Below are positions 17,726 through 24,365 of a stretch of DNA of 62,235 nucleotides, in pieces; the stretch's first letter is position 1, and each line of letters opens with the position of its first letter. The stretch is from Bdellovibrionaceae bacterium UBA2339 (GTDB taxonomy: Bacteria; Bdellovibrionota; Bdellovibrionia; Bdellovibrionales; JAMPXM01): the NCBI GenBank assembly GCA_002344785.1, contig DDUL01000023.1, positions 1 through 62,235 on the forward strand. Direction: 5' to 3'. The translations under genes and the position numbers were made by a program. Below the pieces are notes generated by a model, which was given only the letters and a program-made list of their open reading frames with translations, made no database searches and had not been told where the DNA came from.

Positions 17726-18601
17726 TCAAGGATCAGTGGCGCCCAGCGTGTTTTGGTGTTTGGCCACATAGCTGTGCAAGGCTTCGAAGAAATCATCGCC
17801 CACGAAGGCCGTCCAGTCGTTATGATCGGCGCCGGGAATAGGGAAAAATTCAATGTTCTTGAAATTTGCCTTTTGCCGGAGGCTGAGCGAATGCGGGATC
17901 ACGCGGTCATCGGTGCCTTGAAAGGCAAACACAGCCTCATCCACGAGGGGCGCCCATTCGTGCGCCGGAAACTTTGATCGCAGCATCCAGCCGACCGGGT
18001 AAAACCAAAATCGACTTTGCGCGATCTCGGTGATGGACGTGTAGGGTGCGAAGAGAATGAGGCCGTTGAGCTCGCGATGTGCGGCCAGATAGGTGGCAAC
18101 ACCCGAGCCCAATGATTCACCAAGCGCGAAGGTCGGAAGCGGCGTATGACTCTGGAGGTGATCGTGGATTTCGAGCGCGCCTTCCAACATCGCTTCAGCG
18201 CTGAGAGGCGTGCCGTCGTAGCCTGGATATTCAAACAGCACGAGCTCGAAATTATGTCGCGAGAACAGCTCTCTAAAAAAGAGTCGATGACAGGCCAAGC
18301 CGGCGTTGCCGTGAAACAAGAGAATGCGACCTCGGGCCGAGTCCGCCGTCACCTTCCAGCCTCGCCACACGCGATCGGACTTGGCGGATGGGATTTCAAA
18401 GCTTGAGACCTCGGAACTTTTTGGATCGCAGGAGCGCCAGTCGCGAACGCCGGGTTGAAACAACACGCGGTCCTGCAGCAAGTACAGAATGAGTCCAACG
18501 ACGACATAGATGCGAAGAATCTGCAGCAGCCCACGAAGGGGTCGATTGGGCACAAAGCTGAAATTCACAAAATCTAAGTAGCGACGGATTGGGGATTTCA
18601 T
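17726..18601 (-). CDS. Alpha/beta hydrolase with N-terminal membrane anchor (Bem46/YfhR-like)
   Basis: A serine hydrolase of unknown substrate. The N-terminal hydrophobic segment at about residues 28-44 (LRIYVVVGLILYLLQ) anchors it, probably facing the periplasm. Catalytic features in order: oxyanion loop FHGNAG (97-101), nucleophile elbow GESLGSG with Ser163, acid Asp231/232 in GTDDRVIP, and His260 in GADHND. The layout and the segment YPGYDGTPLS match the Bem46/ABHD13/YfhR group. It lies downstream of tRNA-Leu on the same strand. Confidence 0.85.
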   Translation of the reverse strand: MKSPIRRYLDFVNFSFVPNRPLRGLLQILRIYVVVGLILYLLQDRVLFQPGVRDWRSCDPKSSEVSSFEIPSAKSDRVWRGWKVTADSARGRILLFHGNAGLACHRLFFRELFSRHNFELVLFEYPGYDGTPLSAEAMLEGALEIHDHLQSHTPLPTFALGESLGSGVATYLAAHRELNGLILFAPYTSITEIAQSRFWFYPVGWMLRSKFPAHEWAPLVDEAVFAFQGTDDRVIPHSLSLRQKANFKNIEFFPIPGADHNDWTAFVGDDFFEALHSYVAKHQNTLGATDP

Positions 18602-18781
18602 GGGCCTCGCTCAAACCTGAGAGTTCGCAGAAACCAAGACTCGTGCTCCTTAAAATGTTCGCGTGGCGTGTTGGAGTTGTCCAAGCCGCGCTTGAGCGGC
18701 TGCCACCATGCCCACGAATCTGGACTTTGGCGTAAGGGGGTTCAGTGCAGGTGGTGCGGAAGATGAGGTGCGATCGAAGTG

Positions 18782-18865
18782 GTGCCCCGGGGGAGACTCG
18801 AACTCCCAAATCCTTACGGACATCGGATTTTGAGTCCGACGCGTCTACCAGTTCCGCCACCAGGG
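18782..18865 (-). tRNA. tRNA-Leu (anticodon CAA)
   Basis: Reading the minus strand, the acceptor stem GCCCUGG pairs with CCGGGGC (one G-U pair). The D arm GGCGGAACUGGUAGAC, the anticodon arm TCGGA-CTCAAAA-TCCGA with CAA at positions 34-36, a long variable arm as in class II tRNAs, and the T arm GGGAGTTCGAGTCTCCC all fold. The sequence after the discriminator A is CAC, so the 3' CCA is not encoded and must be added. Confidence 0.96.
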
Positions 18866-19117
18866 CATTCCGATGCGGGCTTGAGGCGCAATTCTCAGCG
18901 CCAAATTGAAGCGAGATTGTTACGGCGAAGTGACACCAAGCTCAAGAAGTTCTTTCAAGACTGCCTAGAGGACGAACAGGTCAACCGAGGCCTCAGCTCG
19001 AAACTGTATGCTCAACTCCAAGTTAAAGCCCTTAACACTGTGTGGCACAAGCCTTGTATTCAGGTCGTCCGAACTTGTCTCTCGCCGGCTTTAGATCGCT
19101 GGATAAGGAGTAGTCCG

Positions 19118-20293
19118 ATGAAAAACCTCATTCGATTGATCGCGGTCACCCTCTTTGTGGCTTCGGGTTCCGTGATTGTGACAGCTCAGGCCCAAACGGC
19201 TGAGCCCGGCAAGCGTCTCGTCAAGATTGACGAGTCGACTGGCGAGTTGGTGGAAGTTGAGCAGCCGGCAGCCGCTGCGCCAGCCAACCCCATCTTCATC
19301 GTCAACAGTCAAAATCAAAAGTCCACGCAGGGACAAGCCAACGTTCAGGCTCAGGTTCAGGATCAGCCCACGAGTGTCGTGGAAGATTCGCCCTTGAGCA
19401 TCTCGGCAGCTGAGAAGCGCCGACGTGAGCGTCAGCAACTTGAAGTTTCGACGGAGCAAAAGATCGTCGAGAAACTTGAAGAAGCGCGTATGGAAGACGA
19501 AAAGCGTCGCTCCGAGCGCCTGATGAAAAACTTCGGTGGCACTGAAGAAGCTCCGGCTCCTGCTGTGCAGCCGCAAGTGATTTATCAAGCTCCTCCGCAA
19601 CCTGTTGTTGTGGCTCCGGCTCCGATCGCAGCTCCCGTCGTGGAAGCTCCGAAGGAAGAAGCTAAGCCGATCGACATCAAGGGCGAAGTGAAAGCTGCGC
19701 TTGAAGAGATGAAGCCGAAAGAAGAGCCGGCCCAACCCGAATATTATGTCGGTGGATTGGTGGGTATGGGTAAGTACCCGGATGTCATCAATGTGCGCGG
19801 CAACATCGCCACAGGTGTGACAGTCGGTATGATCTCGCCTGAGCGTTTCGTCGCTGAAGGTTCGTTCATCTACTCGGAGTACGACATCGAAGTGATCGAC
19901 CAGGGTTATGCTTACTGGTACCCGACGTTCAAGACGATGACTCAGTACAACTTTACCGGCGGCGTGAAGTATCAGCTGTTGCCGGGCAAGTTCCGTCCGG
20001 TGGTGGGCGCGTTGGCGGGCTACACGCATCGTCAGTATCGCAACAAGCAGTACTACGGTGTGAACTCGGATGAAGCGACAACGAACTCTTTCGACATCGG
20101 TTTTGTTGCCGGTGCGGATCTGATGCTCACCAAGAACTTCTCGGTGGGAATCGACTTCCGCTACATGAAGAACGTGGCTTACCGCGAAAACTCGCAGTAT
20201 CCGTCGAGCTTCGTGTATCCGCAGAACCAGGGTAACCCGGTTGAAAAGCTCGACTACACCACCACTTCGTTGGTCGGTAAGTTCAGCTTCTAA
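19118..20293 (+). CDS. Outer-membrane beta-barrel protein with Pro/Ala-rich linker
   Basis: The ATG at 19118 follows aaggag. A signal peptide (LIRLIAVTLFVASGSVIVTAQAQ) leads to a mature protein with a charged helical region (about 90-130, AEKRRRERQQLEVSTEQKI), a Pro/Ala/Val-rich linker (about 145-200), and a C-terminal barrel of about 185 residues with alternating aromatic and polar residues (YYVGGLVGMGKYPDV, FRPVVGALAGYTH, LDYTTTSLVGKFSF). It ends in Phe preceded by alternating hydrophobics, a typical BAM insertion signal. The barrel looks like an OmpA/OprF-type eight-stranded barrel without a visible peptidoglycan-binding domain. A strong terminator follows. Function may be structural; not proven. 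Confidence 0.85.
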   Translation: MKNLIRLIAVTLFVASGSVIVTAQAQTAEPGKRLVKIDESTGELVEVEQPAAAAPANPIFIVNSQNQKSTQGQANVQAQVQDQPTSVVEDSPLSISAAEKRRRERQQLEVSTEQKIVEKLEEARMEDEKRRSERLMKNFGGTEEAPAPAVQPQVIYQAPPQPVVVAPAPIAAPVVEAPKEEAKPIDIKGEVKAALEEMKPKEEPAQPEYYVGGLVGMGKYPDVINVRGNIATGVTVGMISPERFVAEGSFIYSEYDIEVIDQGYAYWYPTFKTMTQYNFTGGVKYQLLPGKFRPVVGALAGYTHRQYRNKQYYGVNSDEATTNSFDIGFVAGADLMLTKNFSVGIDFRYMKNVAYRENSQYPSSFVYPQNQGNPVEKLDYTTTSLVGKFSF

Positions 20294-20370
20294 TTTGTCC
20301 GCAATCTCGATTGTGGCCGCACCGCGGTCGTAACCAAGGCCAAGCCCCCACAGGGAGCTTGGCGAAAGCG

Positions 20371-20403
20371 AAGGCATAAGGGAAACTTCTCTTATGCCTT
20401 TTT
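20371..20403 (+). terminator. Rho-independent terminator of the barrel gene
   Basis: aaggcataag / cttatgcctt form a perfect 10-bp stem followed by T's. The start codon of the next gene (ATG 20394) lies inside the right arm. Confidence 0.85.
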
Positions 20404-21212
20404 CCTTTCCTCCTCAGCCAAATCTCAAGCAGGCGTTTCCCAAGCTCGTAAGACGGTGCGTGGTTCACGCGCTCGCCTCTGGTGCGTTGGCTGGCATCTT
20501 AGTTTTGAGTTTCACTGCACAAGCGACGGTCCCCGCAGCGACCTCCGGTTCGGTCTCTGGTCCGTCTGCGGCTGGGCCAGCGGCCTCGGCCTCGCCGCGT
20601 CCGTCCGCGGCGCCTGATGTTCGCGTCTATTCGGTGACCCGAGCCGTGGGCGAAGTGGGTGAGCACATTGTGACCTCGCGAGAAGTTCGCGCCCATGAAG
20701 CCGTGCAAATCGTCATGAGCGGACTGCCCGTTGACACGCAAGCCGACAATATGAAGTTGCCGCAGGTCACAGATCGCGGCTTTCCCGCGGCGATCACGCG
20801 AGTTTTGGATGAGTGGACGGTGGTCTTGTCGGTTCGAGATCTCGGGGTCACCAAGCCCGATGCGGCAGAAGTTGATCGGCTGGTGAAGGATGTGCAGGAA
20901 AAGTGGAAAGGCGTGCGCGACTTTGTCGAGCTTGAACTCACCTCTGCCGAATTGCGCGAGGTCGTCGAGCGCCAGCTCTTGGCGGAGAGTGTTCTGCGCC
21001 TGAAGAGCGATGAGTCGCTGGTCACGATTACCGATGCGGAAGCCTTACAGCACTATAAGAAAAATCGCTCGAGCTATGGCGAGCAGAGTTTTGAAGATAT
21101 GCGCGAAAGCATCAAAGCTCGGCTTGCGAAAGTTCAAACTGAACGTCGCTTGATTGAATGGCGTCAAAGTTTGCGACGACGATACAAAGTTCGAAACTTC
21201 TTTGGCACTTGA
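20394..21212 (+). CDS. SurA N-domain-like exported protein without PPIase domain
   Basis: A signal or anchor segment (about residues 26-43, LASGALAGILVLSFTAQA) is followed by an Ala/Ser/Pro linker and a helical region. That region resembles the chaperone part of SurA-type proteins: VGEHIVTSREVRAHEAVQIV near 90, LRQ-type helix pairs, and the ending RLIEWRQSLRRRYKV typical of the last SurA_N helix. No parvulin domain follows. Start: ATG 20394 sits inside the terminator of the previous gene and has no ribosome-binding site; GTG at 20457 would keep the hydrophobic segment. It is followed by the GNAT gene with overlap or near overlap. A role in outer-membrane protein folding is inference. Confidence 0.75.
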   Translation: MPFSFPPQPNLKQAFPKLVRRCVVHALASGALAGILVLSFTAQATVPAATSGSVSGPSAAGPAASASPRPSAAPDVRVYSVTRAVGEVGEHIVTSREVRAHEAVQIVMSGLPVDTQADNMKLPQVTDRGFPAAITRVLDEWTVVLSVRDLGVTKPDAAEVDRLVKDVQEKWKGVRDFVELELTSAELREVVERQLLAESVLRLKSDESLVTITDAEALQHYKKNRSSYGEQSFEDMRESIKARLAKVQTERRLIEWRQSLRRRYKVRNFFGT

Positions 21213-21223
21213 TGGAGGCGCTC

Positions 21224-21718
21224 GTGAACGGAAGCTGGCGTTGGTGTCAGACGGACGAGGACCAGCAAGGCCGGCTGCTCGAGATTGCTTCATGGGTCGA
21301 AGAAGCGCGGCGAAACGGCGAAGCGTGGGTGGGGCGCTGGAATCGCGAACAATTGGCCAAAGAAATCCAGCAGGCCCGATGGATCATCTATGAGATTCCG
21401 GCATCCGCCGAGCAATCGGGTGGCTTGGCCGGTTTCATTTTTTTTCGCGACTTAAACCAAGCTTGGGAGATCAGCCTGACCGTGGTCCATCCCCGATTTC
21501 GAGGCCACAGAGTCTTTGATCGGCTTTTTATGGCCGCCTGCGAGGCGTTCGAGGCGCAGGGCGTCGGGCGCGATGTGTGGCTTGAGGTTCGTGCCGACAA
21601 TGCTTCCGCCATTGCCGCCTATACTCGCGTTGGCTTTGTGCTTTCTGGCCGTCGAAAGGCCTATTACGCCGATGGCATGGATGCTTTGTTGATGACTCGA
21701 CCAGCTTCCAACAATTGA
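21224..21718 (+). CDS. GNAT-family acetyltransferase (RimI-like)
   Basis: The predicted acetyl-CoA binding signature is HPRFRGHRVFDRLFMAACEAFEAQ (shown as HPRFRGHRVFDRLFMAAC), followed by LEVRADNASAIAAYTRVGF and RRKAYYADGMDALLM. This C-terminal pattern is characteristic of RimI-type N-acetyltransferases, which acetylate protein N-termini or other amines. Start: GTG at 21224 has ggagg five bases upstream; ATG 21212 overlaps the previous stop (TGATG) but lacks a site. Coupled to the SurA-N-like gene and closed by a strong terminator. Substrate unknown. Confidence 0.85.
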   Translation: MNGSWRWCQTDEDQQGRLLEIASWVEEARRNGEAWVGRWNREQLAKEIQQARWIIYEIPASAEQSGGLAGFIFFRDLNQAWEISLTVVHPRFRGHRVFDRLFMAACEAFEAQGVGRDVWLEVRADNASAIAAYTRVGFVLSGRRKAYYADGMDALLMTRPASNN

Positions 21719-21796
21719 AGTTACAGGGGAAAGCTCTAGCCATAAGCCATGAGTTTTGCTACAAAATGTGTCGAGTCGACCCTCGAGTTCGAGACG

Positions 21797-21823
21797 ATGG
21801 CCCCAGAAGGGCCATTTTTTTTT
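21797..21823 (+). terminator. Rho-independent terminator
   Basis: atggccc / gggccat form a 7-bp stem with a 5-nt loop, followed by nine T's. Confidence 0.92.
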
Positions 21824-21909
21824 GCTTCACGTGAAGTCACGAATTCGATGAGGTCCAAGCGAAACGATCGAAGCCGCGATCATTAACCTGATCGGTGGCG
21901 CGATCGATG

Positions 21910-21934
21910 AACCGATTACGAACCGATTACGAAC
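21910..21934. repeat. 11-bp tandem direct repeat before rimP
   Basis: aaccgattacg occurs twice back to back, followed by aac, ending 17 bp before the rimP start. It could be a regulator site or a slip duplication. Confidence 0.6.
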
Positions 21935-21950
21935 ACACAGACTTGGGACT

Positions 21951-22733
21951 ATGATCGAAACAGGCGAAGCAAAGAACAGTGAATCTGAAATGAATGTGAA
22001 AGTGGCCGACGCCCAATTGGGGTCGGATCAGCATTCGTCGCCTGATCACTCCGAATCCGAATCGCAAGCCGAGACGGCAGCGACCTCGGCCACCGAGATG
22101 CGTTGGCAAGACAAGTTGATGCAGCTGGCGACTGAAGTCGCACAGCGCGAAGGCTGTGAGCTCTACGATTTGGAGATCTTGGGCGGTGGCGGTCATCGCG
22201 TGGTGCGGATCACCATTGATCGAGAGCCCGGCGTTTCGATCGATGACTGTGCCAATGTGTCGCGTGGCTTGAATTTGATATTGGACGTTGAAGATTTGAT
22301 TCCCGGTGGAGCCTATCAGCTGGAAGTCTCTAGCCCCGGGATCGAGCGCGCGTTGCGAACGCCGCGCCACTATCAGCGCGCTGTCGGTAGCCGCGTGCAA
22401 GTGAAGTGCTTTGAAACACTCGGTGCCCTGCAAGCCCTGACGGGTGTTGCGGATCCGACGCCGGCCGAGGCCAAAGCGCTGCAACATTGGGGCACGCAAA
22501 AGAGCTTCGAAGCGCAGCTCGTGGCGATGGAAGACTCGGTGGCTGTTTTTGAAATTCAGCCGCCGGAGAGCAAGGCGAAGCTCGGCTCAGTTCGAAGTTT
22601 GATGGCGCGCTTGGCGCTCGACAAGATTGCAAAGGCGCATACGGTTTTTGTCATGGAAAAGGGCGGCGGCGCCGGTAAACCAGGGGCCGCAAAGAAGGCA
22701 GATCGGTCGGCTCAAGCGCCAGCCAAAAAGTAA
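21951..22733 (+). CDS. rimP: Ribosome maturation factor RimP
   Basis: RimP assists 30S subunit assembly. The core (about residues 50-145) matches: ATEVAQREGCELYDLEI, HRVVRITIDREPGVSIDDC, SRGLNLILDVED and YQLEVSSPGIERALRTPRHY. The protein is 260 aa, much longer than the usual 150. It has an acidic Ser/Glu-rich N-terminal extension of about 48 residues, an insertion around 170-195, and a Lys/Ala-rich C-terminal tail. ATG 21951 is the first start; an internal start at Met50 would give the core alone. It is first in the block with nusA and infB, the usual bacterial order. Confidence 0.92.
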   Translation: MIETGEAKNSESEMNVKVADAQLGSDQHSSPDHSESESQAETAATSATEMRWQDKLMQLATEVAQREGCELYDLEILGGGGHRVVRITIDREPGVSIDDCANVSRGLNLILDVEDLIPGGAYQLEVSSPGIERALRTPRHYQRAVGSRVQVKCFETLGALQALTGVADPTPAEAKALQHWGTQKSFEAQLVAMEDSVAVFEIQPPESKAKLGSVRSLMARLALDKIAKAHTVFVMEKGGGAGKPGAAKKADRSAQAPAKK

Positions 22734-22864
22734 GTCGCAAAGTGTGAAGGTTTTTGAAGCGAGTTGGAAACGAATTGGATTGGGTAACAAAAGAAAGCCG
22801 CCTTTCGGGGAGACACTTCAGGTGACTCGATGGAAGACGTGGAACGAAGTCTGAGGAGGAAGAT

Positions 22865-24277
22865 ATGGCAGGCGATAATTTTTCAGAATTGAGCCGGATG
22901 ATCGACGCGGTTTCGAAAGAGAAGAGCATCGAAAAGCAGATTGTGATCGATGCGGTCATTCAAGGCATGCTGGTCGCCGCCCGAAAAAAGTACGGCACCT
23001 ATCGTGAAATCGAAGCTCAGTACAACGAAGACACTGGCGAAGTGGAGCTTTACGAATTCAAAGAAGTCGTTATGCCTGAGGATTTCATCGATGAGGAAAT
23101 CGAGATTAAGCTCGATGAGGCTCGCGAGCTGAATCCCGAGATTCAAGTGAACGATTCGATTGGTATCAAACTCGATGCCACAGAGCTGGGCCGAATCGCG
23201 GCGCAGACGGCGAAGCAGATCATCACTCAGCGCGTGCGCGATGCGGAACGCGAGATCATCTACAACGAGTTCGAACAGCGTCGAGGCGAGATCGCTTCGG
23301 GTATCGCTCGTCGAGTTGAGCGCGGCATGATCGTCGTGGATTTGGGACGAACTGAATCCTACATTCCGCTTCGCGAACAGATTCCCGGCGAAGTTTATAA
23401 GCCAGGCGATCGCGTGCAAGGTTATTTGCTGGATGTTCGTCAGACCACCAAGGGTCCGCAAATCATCATGTCTCGAGCTTGCGAACAGTATTTGATCAAA
23501 CTCTTCGAGCAGGAAGTGCCCGAGATCTATGACGGCACCGTGCAAATCATCGCAGCCGCACGTGAGCCGGGCGCGCGAGCCAAGATCGCCGTGGTCTCTA
23601 AAGATCCGGCGGTGGATCCTGTCGGCGCTTGCGTGGGCATGAAGGGCTCGCGTGTGCAGCAGGTGGTTCAAGAACTTCGCGGCGAAAAAATCGACATCAT
23701 CAACTGGGATGAGGACATCACGCGCTTTGCATGTAATGCCTTGGCGCCAGCTGAAATTTCGCGCGTGTTCGTCGATGAGGCGAACAAAGAGATGGAAATC
23801 GTTGTGCCCGACAGCCAATTGTCTTTGGCAATTGGTCGCAAAGGCCAAAACGTTCGCTTGGCGTCGAAGATCACGGGCTGGAAGCTCGACATCTTGAGCG
23901 AGTCTTCAGCTTCGCAGAAAACCGCCGACGCGATTTTCAACCTCATGCTCATCCCAGGCATGACCGAGACCATGGCGCAGAACATCTTCCAGTCAGGCTT
24001 TGGCTCGTTCCAATCCTTGGCGACGGCAACAGTTGCCGACGTCATGGCAATTCCTGGTTATGATGCGCCGGAAAAAGCTGAAAAGCTCATCGCCGATGCA
24101 AAAGCATTGATCGAGAAGTTCAAAGCTGAGGGCAAAGATGTCCCGACAGCTCCTCAGCGAGCCGCGGTTGCGCCGACAGGCAACTCCAAGGCTTCTGCGG
24201 ATGAGCGCCTGCGCGCCGAGCTGGCGGCATTGGATCAAAAGGAATCACAAGAGGGTGCAACTTCAGAGAACCAATAA
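22865..24277 (+). CDS. nusA: Transcription termination/antitermination protein NusA
   Basis: NusA binds RNA polymerase and nascent RNA. It has the NusA N-terminal domain (residues 1-130, SELSRMIDAVSKEKSIEK), an S1 domain (about 135-200, VERGMIVVDLGRTESYIPLR), and two KH domains (about 215-345, including DPVGACVGMKGSRVQQVV, IDIINWDEDITRF and LAIGRKGQNVRLASKITGW). A C-terminal helix-hairpin-helix region follows (MLIPGMTETMAQNIF, IPGYDAPEKAEKL). Length 470 aa, normal. The start follows gaggaag. Second gene of the rimP-nusA-infB operon. Confidence 0.98.
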   Translation: MAGDNFSELSRMIDAVSKEKSIEKQIVIDAVIQGMLVAARKKYGTYREIEAQYNEDTGEVELYEFKEVVMPEDFIDEEIEIKLDEARELNPEIQVNDSIGIKLDATELGRIAAQTAKQIITQRVRDAEREIIYNEFEQRRGEIASGIARRVERGMIVVDLGRTESYIPLREQIPGEVYKPGDRVQGYLLDVRQTTKGPQIIMSRACEQYLIKLFEQEVPEIYDGTVQIIAAAREPGARAKIAVVSKDPAVDPVGACVGMKGSRVQQVVQELRGEKIDIINWDEDITRFACNALAPAEISRVFVDEANKEMEIVVPDSQLSLAIGRKGQNVRLASKITGWKLDILSESSASQKTADAIFNLMLIPGMTETMAQNIFQSGFGSFQSLATATVADVMAIPGYDAPEKAEKLIADAKALIEKFKAEGKDVPTAPQRAAVAPTGNSKASADERLRAELAALDQKESQEGATSENQ

Positions 24278-24365
24278 GGCTCCTACGATTGCATTTACAG
24301 CAGTGGAATTCTCTGAACATTGACTCTCTTGAGATACAGGTGCGGGACGGATGGAAGGTAAAACA

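Noticed and set aside
18396..18860. Minus-strand frame opening MAELVDASDSKSD
   Set aside because: This is the well-known false frame made by reading through a tRNA-Leu; it covers the tRNA and the hydrolase gene.
18779..19117. N-terminal extension of the barrel protein frame through the tRNA
   Set aside because: It covers the tRNA; the ATG at 19118 has a strong ribosome-binding site and a signal peptide.
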